64,000 bases of DNA from JABMMZ01 sp040403495 (GTDB lineage Bacteria; Bacteroidota; Bacteroidia; NS11-12g; UBA955). This document shows positions 1-7,906 of this stretch, piece after piece (within the stretch, counting starts at the first letter, position 1; the number at the start of each line of letters is the position of its first letter). A program made the position numbers and the translations under genes. The stretch is from contig JBBAKM010000004.1 in NCBI GenBank assembly GCA_040403495.1, positions 62,001 to 126,000 of the forward strand, in the 5' to 3' direction. The notes under the pieces are model-generated. The model saw nothing but the letters and a program-made list of their open reading frames with translations. It did not search any database and had not been told where the DNA came from.

Positions 1-1
1 T

Positions 2-1321
2 TCAAATTTTCAAGATGTGTTAGTGAAATCAAAATTTAAAATTAAAGAGAACTCACATTTGTCAATATTTTATATGGATAGTTATGACAAAAGTTATAAC
101 TCATATGGTTTTGGATTAAATGTAAAAGATAGTGTTTTATCAAGGTTTAAAACATTTTCAGTTGTGTTTAATAAAATGAATAAAAGGGGCTTTTCTCAAA
201 CAATTAGTGGGTTTATAAAATCTCAATTTCTGTCTAGAACAAACAATAACTTCCTTGATGTCACATTGAATAATAAACTAGATGAATATAATGTATCGTA
301 TTTGAATAGCAAATCCTTAAATAAGTATTTTAAATTTCTTTTTGGATTTGAAAATCAATTTCATAAAAGTGAAAATAAAATTGATTCTTTTAATTTTAAT
401 AATCAAAAAAACAACATAAGTTCTTTGTTTTTTGATATTGAATATAAAAAAAATAATTACAAGGTGTTTGCTAATGTTAGACCAAATTACTTTGTTTCCC
501 TCAATGAAATATATTTTGAAGCAAGATCTGGAATATTGAGAAAATTTAATAATCTGGGATTATATACAGAGGTAAATAGGTATGTAAACTCAATTCATTC
601 GTTATCAAATAATCTTTTTGCAATTCCTGAAGATTATAGATTTTTACCTACAAAAGTGTTTAAGCCGCAAACAACAAATGAGATACTTATTGGTTTGAAA
701 TATTCAAACCTTAGAATAAACTTCTCATCAAATTTTTACTATAGGGTTTACGATAATAGCTATGATTACAAAAAACTTTATTTATCTCCAATTAACAAAC
801 TTTCGAATATATCAAAAGTGGATTTTAATAGTTATGGTATAGAAAATTTTGTTAGCATTAAGATAAGTAAGTCAAATTCAATGAATTTGTCATATACATA
901 TTCAAAATCAACAATGTATAATGATTCAATTAATTTAGGAATAAAATATGTTTCAAATTTTGATAGGCCTCACATTTTAAATGCATTTTATATGTTTAAA
1001 TATAAAAGAATTACATTTACAACTTCTTTTATATTTAAAAGTGGTAGGCCATATACAGCGCCATTGTATGTTTTGAATAATATCCCCTTTTATTCAAACA
1101 GGAATGAGTTTAGGTTGCCTGTTTTTCATAAACTAGACATCGGAGTTCTCTATGAATTTAAATCAAAGGTTTCTCAAACTCTACAGTTTCACCTGTATAA
1201 TGTCTATTCACGTAATAATATTTATGCTGTTGTTTTTAATTCTTCTTTTTCTAATCCTGAATTTAAGTATTTTTCAGCTTTCCCATTTCTACCATCCTTC
1301 TCTTACAGTATTAAATTTTAG
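2..1321 (+). CDS. TonB-dependent receptor, C-terminal part (cut by window edge)
   Basis: The reading frame is open to the left window edge, so this is the 3' part of a longer gene. The visible residues align with the plug end and barrel of the complete receptor at 2662-4821: both share SYTYSKSTM, a following NDS.NLG, DRPH, a SGR turn and the ending FPFLPSFSYSIKF. The alternating aromatic/polar strands and terminal Phe are typical of an outer-membrane beta-barrel recognised by the BAM machinery. Family members import ligands across the outer membrane using TonB energy; the ligand cannot be read from the sequence. The protein is a paralogue of its downstream neighbour and is only moderately similar to it, except at the very 3' end, where the DNA is identical for 51 bases. 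A hairpin terminator follows. Confidence 0.85.
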   Translation, partial: SNFQDVLVKSKFKIKENSHLSIFYMDSYDKSYNSYGFGLNVKDSVLSRFKTFSVVFNKMNKRGFSQTISGFIKSQFLSRTNNNFLDVTLNNKLDEYNVSYLNSKSLNKYFKFLFGFENQFHKSENKIDSFNFNNQKNNISSLFFDIEYKKNNYKVFANVRPNYFVSLNEIYFEARSGILRKFNNLGLYTEVNRYVNSIHSLSNNLFAIPEDYRFLPTKVFKPQTTNEILIGLKYSNLRINFSSNFYYRVYDNSYDYKKLYLSPINKLSNISKVDFNSYGIENFVSIKISKSNSMNLSYTYSKSTMYNDSINLGIKYVSNFDRPHILNAFYMFKYKRITFTTSFIFKSGRPYTAPLYVLNNIPFYSNRNEFRLPVFHKLDIGVLYEFKSKVSQTLQFHLYNVYSRNNIYAVVFNSSFSNPEFKYFSAFPFLPSFSYSIKF

Positions 1322-1325
1322 ATTT
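1245..1325 (+). repeat. Receptor 3'-end repeat, copy R1
   Basis: This 81-base stretch covers the last 25 or so codons and stop of the first receptor. Its last 51 bases (1275-1325) are identical to 4775-4825, including bases past the stop codon. The whole 81 bases recur at 5479-5559 with about six mismatches. It forms the left border of the lipoprotein/receptor pair. Confidence 0.9.
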
Positions 1326-1349
1326 TTGTGTATCATTATTAAAAAATAG

Positions 1350-1400
1350 AATATATTCATCAAAAATTGAATTTTTTGATGAATATATTTGTTTTATTTT
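1350..1400 (+). terminator. Intrinsic terminator after first receptor
   Basis: A perfect 16-bp inverted repeat (1351-1366 with 1373-1388) has a six-base loop and is followed by a T-rich run. It lies 30 bases after the receptor stop and separates that gene from the lipoprotein gene at 1490. The stem is AT-rich, so its strength is uncertain. Confidence 0.75.
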
Positions 1401-1489
1401 TTTGGGAAATTATGAAGACTCAATAAATTTAATTATTTTCGATTCGTTATTTTAAATATTGATTCAAACACTAATAAAAAAACTCGCCT

Positions 1490-2665
1490 ATGAAATTTAA
1501 AATCATTCTTTTTTTTATCGTTTTAACTCAAATAAGTTGTTACAAAGATTACGACTTAATAAAGCAGGAATATTATTTTTTAAGGGGTTTGTTCGTCAAT
1601 GGACAATCCCCTTCCTTTCAATTGTATTTTCAAAACACACAAGGCGATTATAAAGTAAATTATACTGACTATCAACTAGAGGTCATTAATGAAAATAATT
1701 CTGTTTTTAAAATGAATTCAAATGGTAACTTTTCTTTTTTATCTATAAAGCCTAATTCTAAATACAAAGTGAGATGGAAATTAAATAGCGAGAAAGAATG
1801 GCACGAGCTTACCAAAGAGTCTATTAACTATGAAACAACGTTAAATGACAAATCATTTGTTAAAGTCGAAAATGAATTGTTTGTTAATAGAGATAGAAAT
1901 GATTCTTTTGTTTATTTTTTATACAATCCATATGATAGAAAGACTTTTGAAGAACAGTTTTTAAAATCTTTTTTGATTGAATATCCCGATGCATTTCTTG
2001 AATTAAATCAAACAGACAATGCATTGATTTTATGGCCACCTTCCAATAAATATTATTTAGATAGATTTAAAAATTCAACTAACTTTTGCTTCAAACCATT
2101 CACTTGGAAAATGTTAAGTGGGCCTGTATATAGTAATTTTCAACTTTATAGTATGTCTAAATCGGATTTTCAATTTTATTATAATTTACATAAAAATGAT
2201 GTAGGAAAAAATACGCCTTTGGCGGTTGGTGAAGGCATATTGTGGGATTACAGTAAAGACAATGTAAAAGCCAAAATAGTCAATATTAACAATTATAATA
2301 ATATTAAAATCTTTGATTATGTTAACAGAGATGAAAGGTTGTATGTTGATTTTTTAATAAATGGCAACTCAATAGATACATTAAGTCATAGAATAATTAG
2401 CGTTAATATGAGATTTGAAAAATCCGAAAATTCTTTTCCAGTTATGGGATGGCAAAATAAAACTGTTTATGCTGGTACTAAAGAATATTTTGCGCATCAC
2501 TTCAACGAGAATTTCAATAAACCATGTGGTTATTTTAACAATATTTATAAATTGAGGTTTTTTGTATATCTTCATGATTTAAAAACAAACATAAGAACAA
2601 GTATTGAAATGCCAACATTCAACTACACAAAAGGCGAAAGTGTAGTTTTAGATATTAAACCATGA
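1490..2665 (+). CDS. DUF4249-like surface lipoprotein, partner of the receptor
   Basis: The protein has 391 residues. It starts with a lipoprotein signal peptide (hydrophobic residues 4-15, lipobox TQISC with Cys17). The region after the Cys (about 28-45, 'FLRGLFVNGQSPSFQLYF') resembles the start of DUF4249 proteins, which are found next to TonB-dependent receptors in Bacteroidota and are thought to act as surface-exposed partners. The stop codon overlaps the receptor start by four bases (ATGA), so the two are probably translated as a coupled pair. No enzymatic motif is visible. The family call rests on overall pattern and context. A second, diverged pair of the same design lies at 36992-40317. 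Confidence 0.7.
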   Translation: MKFKIILFFIVLTQISCYKDYDLIKQEYYFLRGLFVNGQSPSFQLYFQNTQGDYKVNYTDYQLEVINENNSVFKMNSNGNFSFLSIKPNSKYKVRWKLNSEKEWHELTKESINYETTLNDKSFVKVENELFVNRDRNDSFVYFLYNPYDRKTFEEQFLKSFLIEYPDAFLELNQTDNALILWPPSNKYYLDRFKNSTNFCFKPFTWKMLSGPVYSNFQLYSMSKSDFQFYYNLHKNDVGKNTPLAVGEGILWDYSKDNVKAKIVNINNYNNIKIFDYVNRDERLYVDFLINGNSIDTLSHRIISVNMRFEKSENSFPVMGWQNKTVYAGTKEYFAHHFNENFNKPCGYFNNIYKLRFFVYLHDLKTNIRTSIEMPTFNYTKGESVVLDIKP

Positions 2666-4821
2666 AAAAAATATTTGTATTTTCTCTTTTATTTCTGTGT
2701 TTAGTATTAAAAAGCCAAACATTACATCAAATAAATTTTAAGTTTTTAGACCAAGCAAACAATCAACCGATTTCTAATTTACTAGTCAAATGCCAAAATA
2801 CTGCAGCGTATAGTAATTCAGATGGTTTTGTTTCTGTGTTCTTACATTCAGATACCTGTACGTTTCGTTTTTATGAATCAGATATATATTTACAAGAGTA
2901 CAAATTAAAAGCATATAATGACACTTTTATAGTATTGAAAATAGAACGCATTTATGAAATAAGTAAGTTTAAGCTAAGGGTAAATCACCAGCCCATAACT
3001 GCTAAAAATAACAGAATTTCTATAGGTCAAAATACACTTCAGTCTATTTCATTGCCACTAAGTACCAACGACCCAATTCATTTATTAAAAACATTGCCCG
3101 GGGTTAATACCAGTCAAGAAATGAATGCTAATTTAAATATTAGAGGTGGAAGTGCTTACAATACAGTCTTTTATTTAGATAATATTCCTGTGCCTAATTT
3201 AACTCATAGTTTTGGTTTATACAGTTTTTTTGATTTGAATACTATCAGACAAATTGATTATTTCAATAATAATGTAAGTAGTGAGTATGGCTCTAGGGGT
3301 TCAAGTTATATAAAATTTTATCTTAAAGACCCAATTGCTAATAAATCAACATCAGAGCTGAATATTAATCCTTTTTTTGTTAGTGGTAATGTTAATTTGA
3401 AGTTAAAAAAAGAAAAATTGGGTGTTTTTGTTAATTACAGAAAATCAATTTTCAACACTGAATATAATGTTCTTTTCCCTCTTTTTTCGGAGTTTTCAGA
3501 TTTATTGATTAAAACAAAATATAACTTTAACAAAAGGTCGTCATTAAGTTTAATATACACCGATAATCAAGACAGGGTTACTGATTTTAATGCAACGGGA
3601 ATTAACTCAAGAGATAGCTTACAATGGCAGTTTAAAGCCTTTTCATCACAATTTGATTTAATCTCTAAAACTGGCGTAAAACATGAAGCAATTTTTTTCA
3701 TTAAGAATCAAGTATTGTCAAGGCAATCTTTGAATAATCAGTTTAATTACAATAACGAATTTAATGAAATGAACTTTAAATATTCGTTAAAGAAAAGTTT
3801 TAGCCAGAATTTTAAATCATCATTAGGCTTAGAACATCAAATTCATCAAAATAATAATTCAATAGCTTTTAACAATAAAACCATCAATAATTTGAATGTT
3901 TTATCACTTTATACGGATAACTCATACCAATTTAAAAACTTGATTTTTAATGCTAATTTAAGGTTGAGTAATTTTATAGAATTAAAGAAAACCTATTTGG
4001 AAAAAAGGTTAAGTGTAAATTATAAGCTCAATAAGTCGAATTTTATTGCGGAATATAATTCTTTTGTTAATTCTACACATAGTTTGGTCAACAATGTTTT
4101 TCCCGTGCCTGATGATTTTAAGTTTTTGGCGAATAAAGATTTTTTGCCTCAGGTAACTAATGAGTGGTTGATTGGCTATAATGTTCAACTAAAAAAATCA
4201 AATCTACAATTAAATGCTTATCATAGAAATTATCTAAATAGCTATGATTACAGAAGATTGAATATTGATAATTATGCCTCATTTAGCAACGTTTTTAAGA
4301 TGAATCATATCAGCTATGGGGTTGAAGCTTTGTCAAATATAAACATTAACGAAAAGCATAGTTTTGTTTTGTCCTATACTTATTCAAAATCTACGATGCA
4401 AAATGATTCAGTCAATTTAGGTTTATTATATCCAACTAGTTACGACAGGCCACATAATTTTAATTTATTGTATAGTTTTAAATATAAAAGATTTACGTTT
4501 ACTAGTACTTTTACTTGGCAAAGTGGTAGGGTTGCTACGGTACCTTTATTTGTAGCTTACGCTAATGCTACCCCAATTTATTCTCTAAGAAATGAGTATC
4601 GTTTAAAACCTTTTCATAAAATGGATATTGGTTTTCAATACAGTTTTAGAAATAAAGGTAAAATTAAACAGTTTTTAAATGTTAATTTGTACAATGTATA
4701 TTTTCGTCAAAATACTTATGCTGTTGTATGGGAAAGTAACAACAATACTAGATCTGCTGAACTAAAATATCTAACAGCTTTCCCATTTCTACCATCCTTC
4801 TCTTACAGTATTAAATTTTAG
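2662..4821 (+). CDS. TonB-dependent outer-membrane receptor
   Basis: This is a complete receptor of 719 residues. A signal peptide (1-19) is followed by a carboxypeptidase-regulatory-like beta domain (about 20-100). Next come a plug domain (about 120-225; LLKTLPGV, LNIRGGS, FYLDNIPV, YGSRGSS) and a barrel to the C-terminal Phe. It would take up a ligand captured with the help of the lipoprotein encoded just upstream, with energy from TonB; a TonB-like gene is at 63417. The ligand is unknown, and the lack of a SusD gene argues against a classical glycan utilisation locus. It overlaps the lipoprotein gene by four bases. Its last 51 bases, running past the stop, are identical to those of the preceding receptor although the proteins have diverged elsewhere. 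Confidence 0.9.
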   Translation: MKKIFVFSLLFLCLVLKSQTLHQINFKFLDQANNQPISNLLVKCQNTAAYSNSDGFVSVFLHSDTCTFRFYESDIYLQEYKLKAYNDTFIVLKIERIYEISKFKLRVNHQPITAKNNRISIGQNTLQSISLPLSTNDPIHLLKTLPGVNTSQEMNANLNIRGGSAYNTVFYLDNIPVPNLTHSFGLYSFFDLNTIRQIDYFNNNVSSEYGSRGSSYIKFYLKDPIANKSTSELNINPFFVSGNVNLKLKKEKLGVFVNYRKSIFNTEYNVLFPLFSEFSDLLIKTKYNFNKRSSLSLIYTDNQDRVTDFNATGINSRDSLQWQFKAFSSQFDLISKTGVKHEAIFFIKNQVLSRQSLNNQFNYNNEFNEMNFKYSLKKSFSQNFKSSLGLEHQIHQNNNSIAFNNKTINNLNVLSLYTDNSYQFKNLIFNANLRLSNFIELKKTYLEKRLSVNYKLNKSNFIAEYNSFVNSTHSLVNNVFPVPDDFKFLANKDFLPQVTNEWLIGYNVQLKKSNLQLNAYHRNYLNSYDYRRLNIDNYASFSNVFKMNHISYGVEALSNININEKHSFVLSYTYSKSTMQNDSVNLGLLYPTSYDRPHNFNLLYSFKYKRFTFTSTFTWQSGRVATVPLFVAYANATPIYSLRNEYRLKPFHKMDIGFQYSFRNKGKIKQFLNVNLYNVYFRQNTYAVVWESNNNTRSAELKYLTAFPFLPSFSYSIKF

Positions 4822-4825
4822 ATTT
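4775..4825 (+). repeat. Receptor 3'-end repeat, copy R2
   Basis: These 51 bases are identical to 1275-1325. They begin in the codons of the receptor C-terminus and run to four bases past the stop. The repeat separates the receptor from the antitoxin/toxin remnant. Confidence 0.9.
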
Positions 4826-4889
4826 ATTCATTGTAGGTAGGGGCTTTAAGTTATATGTTTAAACAAGCCAAGTTGCTAACACAAAAAAT

Positions 4890-4917
4890 ATTGCAAATGA
4901 AAAAAAATAGTATCTTT
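4890..4917 (+). promoter_or_regulatory. Promoter of the antitoxin gene
   Basis: A TATCTTTG -7 box (4910-4917) is preceded by TTG at 4890-4892 with a 17-base spacer. This places transcription start near 4924 and argues that translation starts at the ATG at 4936 rather than at earlier in-frame ATGs (4855, 4897), which lie upstream of the promoter. Confidence 0.5.
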
Positions 4918-4935
4918 GAGTATTATTTTTTTCAA

Positions 4936-5175
4936 ATGAAAGCTGAGCACAATGTAAATAGTCAAAAATTAGAACTTATTCAATGGCTTTCTACTATAGA
5001 AGATCAATCTACCATTGAAAAGCTGATTGAATTTAAAAATAAAGAAAATAAAGATTGGTGGGATTCACTCTCTAAAAAAGAAGAACAATCAATAAATAAA
5101 GGAATTTTAGATGCAGAAAAAGGAAATCTAAAATCCCATTCAATTGTAAGAAACAGGTATGAAAAGTGGTTATAA
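4936..5175 (+). CDS. Antitoxin of a ParE/RelE-type module
   Basis: The small acidic/basic protein has 79 residues from the ATG at 4936, chosen because a -7 box lies just upstream. The C-terminal half (EFKNKENKDWWDSL, then KKEEQSINKGILDAEKGN and a final RYEKWL) matches the pattern of short Bacteroidota antitoxins encoded directly upstream of ParE/RelE toxins. Such proteins wrap around the toxin and repress their own promoter. The broken toxin reading frame begins at 5159 and overlaps the antitoxin end by 17 bases, the usual arrangement. Because the toxin is disrupted, this antitoxin appears to be an orphan. It lies between two copies of the receptor 3'-end repeat. Confidence 0.65.
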   Translation: MKAEHNVNSQKLELIQWLSTIEDQSTIEKLIEFKNKENKDWWDSLSKKEEQSINKGILDAEKGNLKSHSIVRNRYEKWL

Positions 5176-5457
5176 CGTATTCTAGACTGAAAATGCCCTA
5201 ATAGAATTAGAAGAAACTATTAAATACTTAGAAACCAATTGGACAAATATTGAAATCCAAAATTTATTTGAAAATTTAGATAGAACGATAACCCTACTTT
5301 CTAAAAATCCATTAATTTTCCCATTAAGTCATAGAAAAAAGGTTAGAAGAGTGGTTTTCTCTCTTTAAATACTTTGTATTACAGAGTTGTAGATGGTAGG
5401 GTAGAAATATTATCGTTTTTTTCAAATAGGCAAAACCCTGATAAAATCAACATTTAG
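5159..5457 (+). pseudogene. Broken ParE/RelE-family toxin
   Basis: Starting at the ATG at 5159, the frame reads eight residues, then an in-frame TAG (5183-5185). It continues open with toxin-like sequence (ALIELEETIKYLETNW, later LLSKNPLIFPL and RKKVRRVVFSL) to a TAA at 5366. From 5368 a different frame gives NTLYYRVVDGRVEILSFF and ends with NRQNP plus a few residues at a TAG (5455-5457). These pieces together form the normal ParE order, including the late 'LYYRV..G.VEIL.FF..RQNP' strand. The gene therefore carries one nonsense change and one frameshift. A TGG-to-TAG change is the simplest source of the early stop. Translation of the full toxin is not expected. Confidence 0.85.
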
Positions 5458-5478
5458 TAATAGTAATAGCTTGTTACT

Positions 5479-5559
5479 CTTTTTCTAATCCTGAATTTAG
5501 GCACTTTACAGCTTCCACATTTCTACCATCCTTCTCTTACAGTATTAAATTTTAGATTT
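5479..5559 (+). repeat. Receptor 3'-end repeat, copy R3 (gene remnant)
   Basis: These 81 bases match 1245-1325 with about six mismatches and encode a detached receptor tail ending in FLPSFSYSIKF and a stop. No receptor sequence lies before it; it directly follows the toxin remnant. It is either the last trace of a deleted third receptor or a repeat left by recombination. Confidence 0.85.
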
Positions 5560-5607
5560 AATTGTCTTTTTGTCCTGCTATTCACAGTAATAGTGTTATT
5601 TAATAGA

Positions 5608-5641
5608 AGTGTTCCTTTAAACAAACTCATTTTGGAACACT
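5608..5641. other. Small inverted repeat before lolA
   Basis: AGTGTTCC (5608-5615) and GGAACACT (5634-5641) form an 8-bp perfect inverted repeat with an 18-base loop. No T-run follows, so it is not a clear terminator. It could be an operator or chance. Confidence 0.3.
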
Positions 5642-5652
5642 ATTTGGATAGC

Positions 5653-5681
5653 TTGAATAATAAATAATAGTATTAAATTTG
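5653..5681 (+). promoter_or_regulatory. lolA promoter
   Basis: A -33 TTG (5653-5655) and a -7 TAAATTTG (5674-5681) are separated by 18 bases. The expected start of transcription coincides with the ATG at 5688, implying a leaderless or nearly leaderless message. Confidence 0.6.
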
Positions 5682-5687
5682 CGCCCA

Positions 5688-6362
5688 ATGAAAATTAAAG
5701 TCCTTTTTTCTTTTTTGATTCTCGTGTTAATGTCCTTTGTAGCTACACCACCCAAAGTGGAAAAAGACAAAGATGCCAACAAGTTATTGAAAGATATTTC
5801 TAAAAAATACAAAGCTTATACCTCTCTTAAAGCCGATTTTACAATGTTGAACGAACCTGCCGATGGTAAAAAAAGTACCACCGAAAAGGGCTCTTTGTGG
5901 TCGAAAGGGAATAACTTTAAACTGAATTTTGGAGGTCAACAGATTTTTTGTAACGGTAAGTTTATATGGACTTATACCGCCGAAACCAATGAGTGTGTTA
6001 AGGATAATTACAATCCCAATAGCTCAAAAGGAATTAACCCTACCAAATTATTTACTATTTGGGAAAAAGGGTTTTTATACATCAGTGAAGGAACATACAA
6101 AAAAGGCACTTCTATTATTTCTAAAATAAAACTAACCCCAACCGACAAATCTGTTCCTTATTTCTTAATGAACTTAGAGGTTGACAATACCCTTAAAACA
6201 TTGCAAAGTATGAAAGTATCATACAAAGCAGGCAACAAACAAACCTACACTATCACTCAACAAAAAGCCAATGAGGCTATTTTGGACAAGGAGTTTGTGT
6301 TTGATGCAAGCAAATACAGCGGTGTAGAAATCATCGATTTAACCAGTAAGTCAAAAAAATAA
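5688..6362 (+). CDS. lolA: Outer-membrane lipoprotein carrier protein LolA-like
   Basis: The protein has 224 residues, with a signal peptide (MKIKVLFSFLILVLMSFVA) and a mature LolA/LppX-like fold. LolA shuttles lipoproteins through the periplasm from LolCDE to the outer membrane. Recognisable are the early DISKKYKAYTSLKADF segment, the 'KGSLWSKGNNFKLNFGGQ' strand pair, and 'FCNGKFIWTYTAETNE', typical of Bacteroidota LolA homologues. I start at the ATG at 5688 rather than the TTG at 5679 because the TTG lies inside the -7 box. The gene stands alone with its own promoter. Confidence 0.8.
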   Translation: MKIKVLFSFLILVLMSFVATPPKVEKDKDANKLLKDISKKYKAYTSLKADFTMLNEPADGKKSTTEKGSLWSKGNNFKLNFGGQQIFCNGKFIWTYTAETNECVKDNYNPNSSKGINPTKLFTIWEKGFLYISEGTYKKGTSIISKIKLTPTDKSVPYFLMNLEVDNTLKTLQSMKVSYKAGNKQTYTITQQKANEAILDKEFVFDASKYSGVEIIDLTSKSKK

Positions 6363-6412
6363 ACAAGTCTTTTTAAATGATTTACGTCATTTATTGAAAT
6401 TGTTTTTTTTTA

Positions 6413-6420
6413 TAATTTTG
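6413..6420 (+). promoter_or_regulatory. trhO -7 box
   Basis: TAATTTTG lies five bases before the GTG start codon at 6425. Transcription would begin at or within a base or two of the start codon, so the message is probably leaderless. No good -33 element at the ideal spacing is seen. Confidence 0.5.
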
Positions 6421-6424
6421 CAAA

Positions 6425-7444
6425 GTGTTGTTACATAATAGAATTAGTAATAAAGAGTTAAAGGAAAAAATTAAGTTTAGCAACGAAGCTAGAACTACTA
6501 TTTCTTTTTATAAATACCACCATCTGCAAAACCCCAAGGCTTTCAGAGATGAATTGTACTTGGCTTGGAATCAATTAGGTGTAATGGGTAGAATCTATGT
6601 GGCAGACGAAGGAATTAATGCCCAATTGTCTGTGCCTTCAGAAAATTTTGAGGCTTTTAAGTCCCATTTATACAGCTATGATTTTTTGAATGGTGTGCGC
6701 TTAAATACTGCTGTTGAAGATGATGGTAAATCATTTTTTAAATTGGCTATCAAAGTCAGAAAGAAAATTGTTGCTGATGGAATAGAAGATCCTAATTTTG
6801 ATGTCACTAAAATAGGTACTCACTTAAAAGCGGAAGATTTTAATGCACTCATCGATAATCCAGATACCATAGTTGTGGATATGCGCAACCACTACGAAAG
6901 TGAAATTGGTCATTTTGAAAAAGCTATTTTGCCAGATGTGCTTAGTTTTAGAGAGCAATTGCCCAAAGTGGCCGAAATGTTGGAAAATCAAAAGGATAAA
7001 CCAGTTTTGATGTATTGTACCGGAGGTATCCGTTGCGAAAAAGCCAGTGCTTATATGCTTTACAGAGGGTTTAAGGAAGTGTATCAGTTGGAAGGCGGTA
7101 TTATTAAATATGCCAACGATATCAAAGAAAAAGGATTGCCCAATAAATTTCATGGTAAAAACTTTGTATTTGATGAACGTTTAGGCGAGCACATTTCAAC
7201 CGAAATAATATCCAAGTGTCACCAATGTGGCAATCCGAGTGATACCCATACCAATTGTGCCAATGTAGCATGTAATTTACTGTTTATTCAATGTTCAGCT
7301 TGTAAAGAAAAGTACAGCAACTGCTGTGACGAAGAATGCCAACACATTGCTTCACTACCCGAAGAGGAGCAAAAGGTACTAAGAAAAGGCACCAACAAAG
7401 GTCGTTTGGTTTTTAACAAAGGCAAGAAGTTGAAAACGCAATAG
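6425..7444 (+). CDS. trhO: tRNA uridine(34) hydroxylase TrhO (YceA family)
   Basis: The protein has 339 residues and matches the YceA/TrhO family along its length. It begins with LLHNRISN, followed by RTTISFYKYHHL and the 'DEGINAQLSVP' acylphosphatase-like N-domain. A central rhodanese domain carries VVDMRNHYE and the loop MYCTGGIRCEKAS with the active-site Cys198. A C-terminal Cys-rich segment (HCQ-CG type pairs at about 260-300) ends the family consensus. TrhO makes 5-hydroxyuridine at position 34 of certain tRNAs in an oxygen-dependent reaction. The start is GTG at 6425, supported by the HNRISN family N-terminus and the -7 box just upstream. Confidence 0.93.
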   Translation: MLLHNRISNKELKEKIKFSNEARTTISFYKYHHLQNPKAFRDELYLAWNQLGVMGRIYVADEGINAQLSVPSENFEAFKSHLYSYDFLNGVRLNTAVEDDGKSFFKLAIKVRKKIVADGIEDPNFDVTKIGTHLKAEDFNALIDNPDTIVVDMRNHYESEIGHFEKAILPDVLSFREQLPKVAEMLENQKDKPVLMYCTGGIRCEKASAYMLYRGFKEVYQLEGGIIKYANDIKEKGLPNKFHGKNFVFDERLGEHISTEIISKCHQCGNPSDTHTNCANVACNLLFIQCSACKEKYSNCCDEECQHIASLPEEEQKVLRKGTNKGRLVFNKGKKLKTQ

Positions 7445-7698
7445 ATAAAGTGTTATTTCTTCTTCTTCTTTGTATATTTTACACCCTAGTAAACTCTATT
7501 AATGTGGAAAATAGATAGGTGTATTTATAGGCTGACTTATCGCTATTTTATTACGAGATAATTCAGTTATATGGTTCTTAACATATTAGGAAAATGTTAC
7601 CTTGTGTTTTAATGTTAAATTTACTTAATGTGCTATAGGGTAATTTACATGTCAAAGATTTAGTGTTTTAGTCATATAAATGGTAGCAAATTTTTTAT

Positions 7699-7706
7699 TA
7701 TCTTTG
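7699..7706 (+). promoter_or_regulatory. -7 box of the two-gene ART unit
   Basis: TATCTTTG lies 26 bases before the ATG at 7733. The stretch 7445-7698 upstream is AT-rich with no gene I can recognise; a TTCTTC run follows the trhO stop. Confidence 0.45.
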
Positions 7707-7732
7707 TAAAATAGAAGTTTTTAAATATAGTT

Positions 7733-7906
7733 ATGGAAGAGAAGCAAATAAAACTACTTAAAGCATTAGCTAAAAAGATTGAGTCCAAAAAGAGAGAAAG
7801 GGCTGTTGTTATGTTTTCTCTTAAATCTGCTAAAATTCTCACCAAGGAGGAAAATTTTACAGGGCATTTGAAAAATCTTGATAAAGTCTTTGCCACTGCC
7901 GAATAA
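7733..7906 (+). CDS. 57-residue basic protein, candidate antitoxin of the ART unit
   Basis: This is a small ORF of 57 residues with a Lys-rich N-terminal helix (KQIKLLKALAKKIESKKRER) and an end reading ENFTGHLKNLDKVFATAE. Its TAA stop overlaps the next ATG by one base (TAATG), which strongly suggests translational coupling and that both genes work together. The -7 box at 7699-7706 precedes this gene and none is seen between the two. I do not recognise a named family. The size, charge and position upstream of a predicted ADP-ribosyltransferase resemble an antitoxin, but this is inference; a regulatory or accessory subunit is equally possible. Confidence 0.65.
   Translation: MEEKQIKLLKALAKKIESKKRERAVVMFSLKSAKILTKEENFTGHLKNLDKVFATAE

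Noticed and set aside
7672..7896. Minus-strand frame of 74 codons antisense to the 57-residue gene
   Set aside because: The plus-strand ORF has a promoter and a stop/start overlap with the next gene, while the antisense frame has no such support.
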